This document shows positions 5,982 through 6,458 of a stretch of DNA of 6,458 nt, one piece after another; the stretch's first letter is position 1; the number at the start of each line of letters is the position of its first letter. The translations under genes were made by a program, and so were the position numbers. The notes under the pieces were generated by a model, which saw only the letters and a list, made by a program, of their open reading frames with translations, did not search any database and was not told the DNA's origin. Source of the DNA: an uncultured Eubacteriales bacterium (GTDB lineage Bacteria; Bacillota; Clostridia; Oscillospirales; CAG-272); assembly GCA_934446285.1 (NCBI GenBank), contig CAKSEI010000086.1, positions 1 to 6,458 on the forward strand, written 5' to 3'.

Positions 5982-6458
5982 TTACTTTGCGCCGTTTATG
6001 CTGCGATAGGCGCACTCTTCTCCCTGCACCCTATTGCCTATTCGGCGAGAAGCATTTTCTCGGCGGAGACGTGCAGTCTTGATTTTCATATCTCCGAGAA
6101 TGCTTATGAGAGAATGCCAATAGCGTCGGTGACGAAGATAATGACCGCTGTTGTGACGGCGCAGCTTGCCGACCCCGATGAAGAGATATGCGTGCCGGCC
6201 GCCGCGTGCGGCATAGAGGGCAGTTCGGCGTATTTAAGGGCGGGCGAGAGGCTCACCGTCAGGGAGCTGCTATATGCGCTCATGCTCTCAAGTGCAAATG
6301 ATGCCGCGACGGCGCTTGCACTGCACGTGGGCGGCAGCGAAGAGGGCTTTGTCGCCCTTATGAATACAAAGGCACGTGCGCTGTGCATGAACGATACATA
6401 CTACGTAAACCCGCACGGGCTGCCGAGTGACGGACAGTATTCTTGTGCGCGAGACCAG
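5964..6458 (+). CDS. Serine-type D-Ala-D-Ala carboxypeptidase (DacF/DacB-like, peptidase S11), 3' end cut off by the window edge
   Basis: Low-molecular-weight penicillin-binding protein that trims the terminal D-Ala from peptidoglycan stem peptides outside the membrane. The first 165 codons are present. An N-terminal signal peptide (KR at 2-3, hydrophobic to about residue 25, cleavage probably near 28) is followed by the S11 fold: active-site SVTK (Ser55, Lys58) in MPIASVTKIMT, GSSAYLRAGE (86-95), SAN (110-112) in LSSANDAA, and NPHGLPSDGQYS-ARD (149-164). The KTG motif should lie beyond the right edge. An in-frame stop at 5952-5954 excludes a longer N-terminus. The ATG at 5964 lacks a well-placed ribosome binding site: the G-run at 5941-5945 is 18 bases away. 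An ATG at 5976 would lose the KR of the signal peptide and is less likely. Sporulation-specific DacF or DacB in Bacillus lies near spm or spoIIA genes; which paralogue this is cannot be decided from a partial gene. Five cysteines in the exported part are unusual. Confidence 0.93.
   Translation, partial: MKRFMLLLCAVYAAIGALFSLHPIAYSARSIFSAETCSLDFHISENAYERMPIASVTKIMTAVVTAQLADPDEEICVPAAACGIEGSSAYLRAGERLTVRELLYALMLSSANDAATALALHVGGSEEGFVALMNTKARALCMNDTYYVNPHGLPSDGQYSCARDQ

Noticed and set aside
1..6458. An undescribed defence, mobile or biosynthetic system
   Set aside because: Seven of the eight genes belong to families with a known or partly known role, and the eighth (DUF2953) has no assigned function but is a known clostridial family in its usual context. 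Codon and base use look even throughout, and there are no integrase, transposase, toxin-antitoxin or repeat signatures.

Overview
This window looks like ordinary chromosomal core sequence from a member of the Clostridia (Bacillota), probably an uncultured gut- or rumen-type anaerobe of the Oscillospirales or a nearby order. The support is gene content and order: lon next to engB (as lonA-ysxC in Bacillus), an scpA-scpB pair, then DUF2953, a GerW/YtfJ-family gene and a DacF/DacB-type D-Ala-D-Ala carboxypeptidase. Intermediate GC, frequent ATA isoleucine codons, and cysteines even in the exported protein also fit. The order-level placement is inference; no rRNA or species-level marker is present.

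All eight genes lie on the + strand and are tightly packed. Left to right they are: lon (5' end outside the window, ends 2232); engB (2234-2830); a PDZ-less M50 site-2-protease-like membrane peptidase (2840-3535); scpA (3536-4279); scpB (4272-4850); a DUF2953 membrane-anchored protein of unknown function (4851-5477); a GerW/YtfJ-family gene (5491-5928); and the first 165 codons of a serine D-Ala-D-Ala carboxypeptidase (5964 to the right edge). The junctions are +1, +9, 0, -8, 0, +13 and +35 nt. I found no terminator hairpin with a T-run and no convincing internal promoter, so most or all of the window is probably one transcription unit. The longest non-coding gap is 35 nt. I see no tRNA, rRNA, CRISPR, insertion sequence or phage sequence.

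The genes fall into three functional groups. The first is protein quality control and ribosome assembly: Lon degrades misfolded proteins, and EngB is a GTPase for large-subunit maturation. The second is chromosome organisation: ScpA and ScpB are the kleisin and winged-helix partners of SMC condensin. The third is envelope and sporulation-associated: DUF2953, GerW and the carboxypeptidase, which by family knowledge points to an endospore-former or a descendant of one. The M50 peptidase sits between the first two groups and its substrate is unknown.

I did not find a new multi-gene defence or mobile system here. The least understood parts are the DUF2953 protein, its possible link to GerW, the unassigned M50 peptidase, and the unusual start region of the carboxypeptidase gene.
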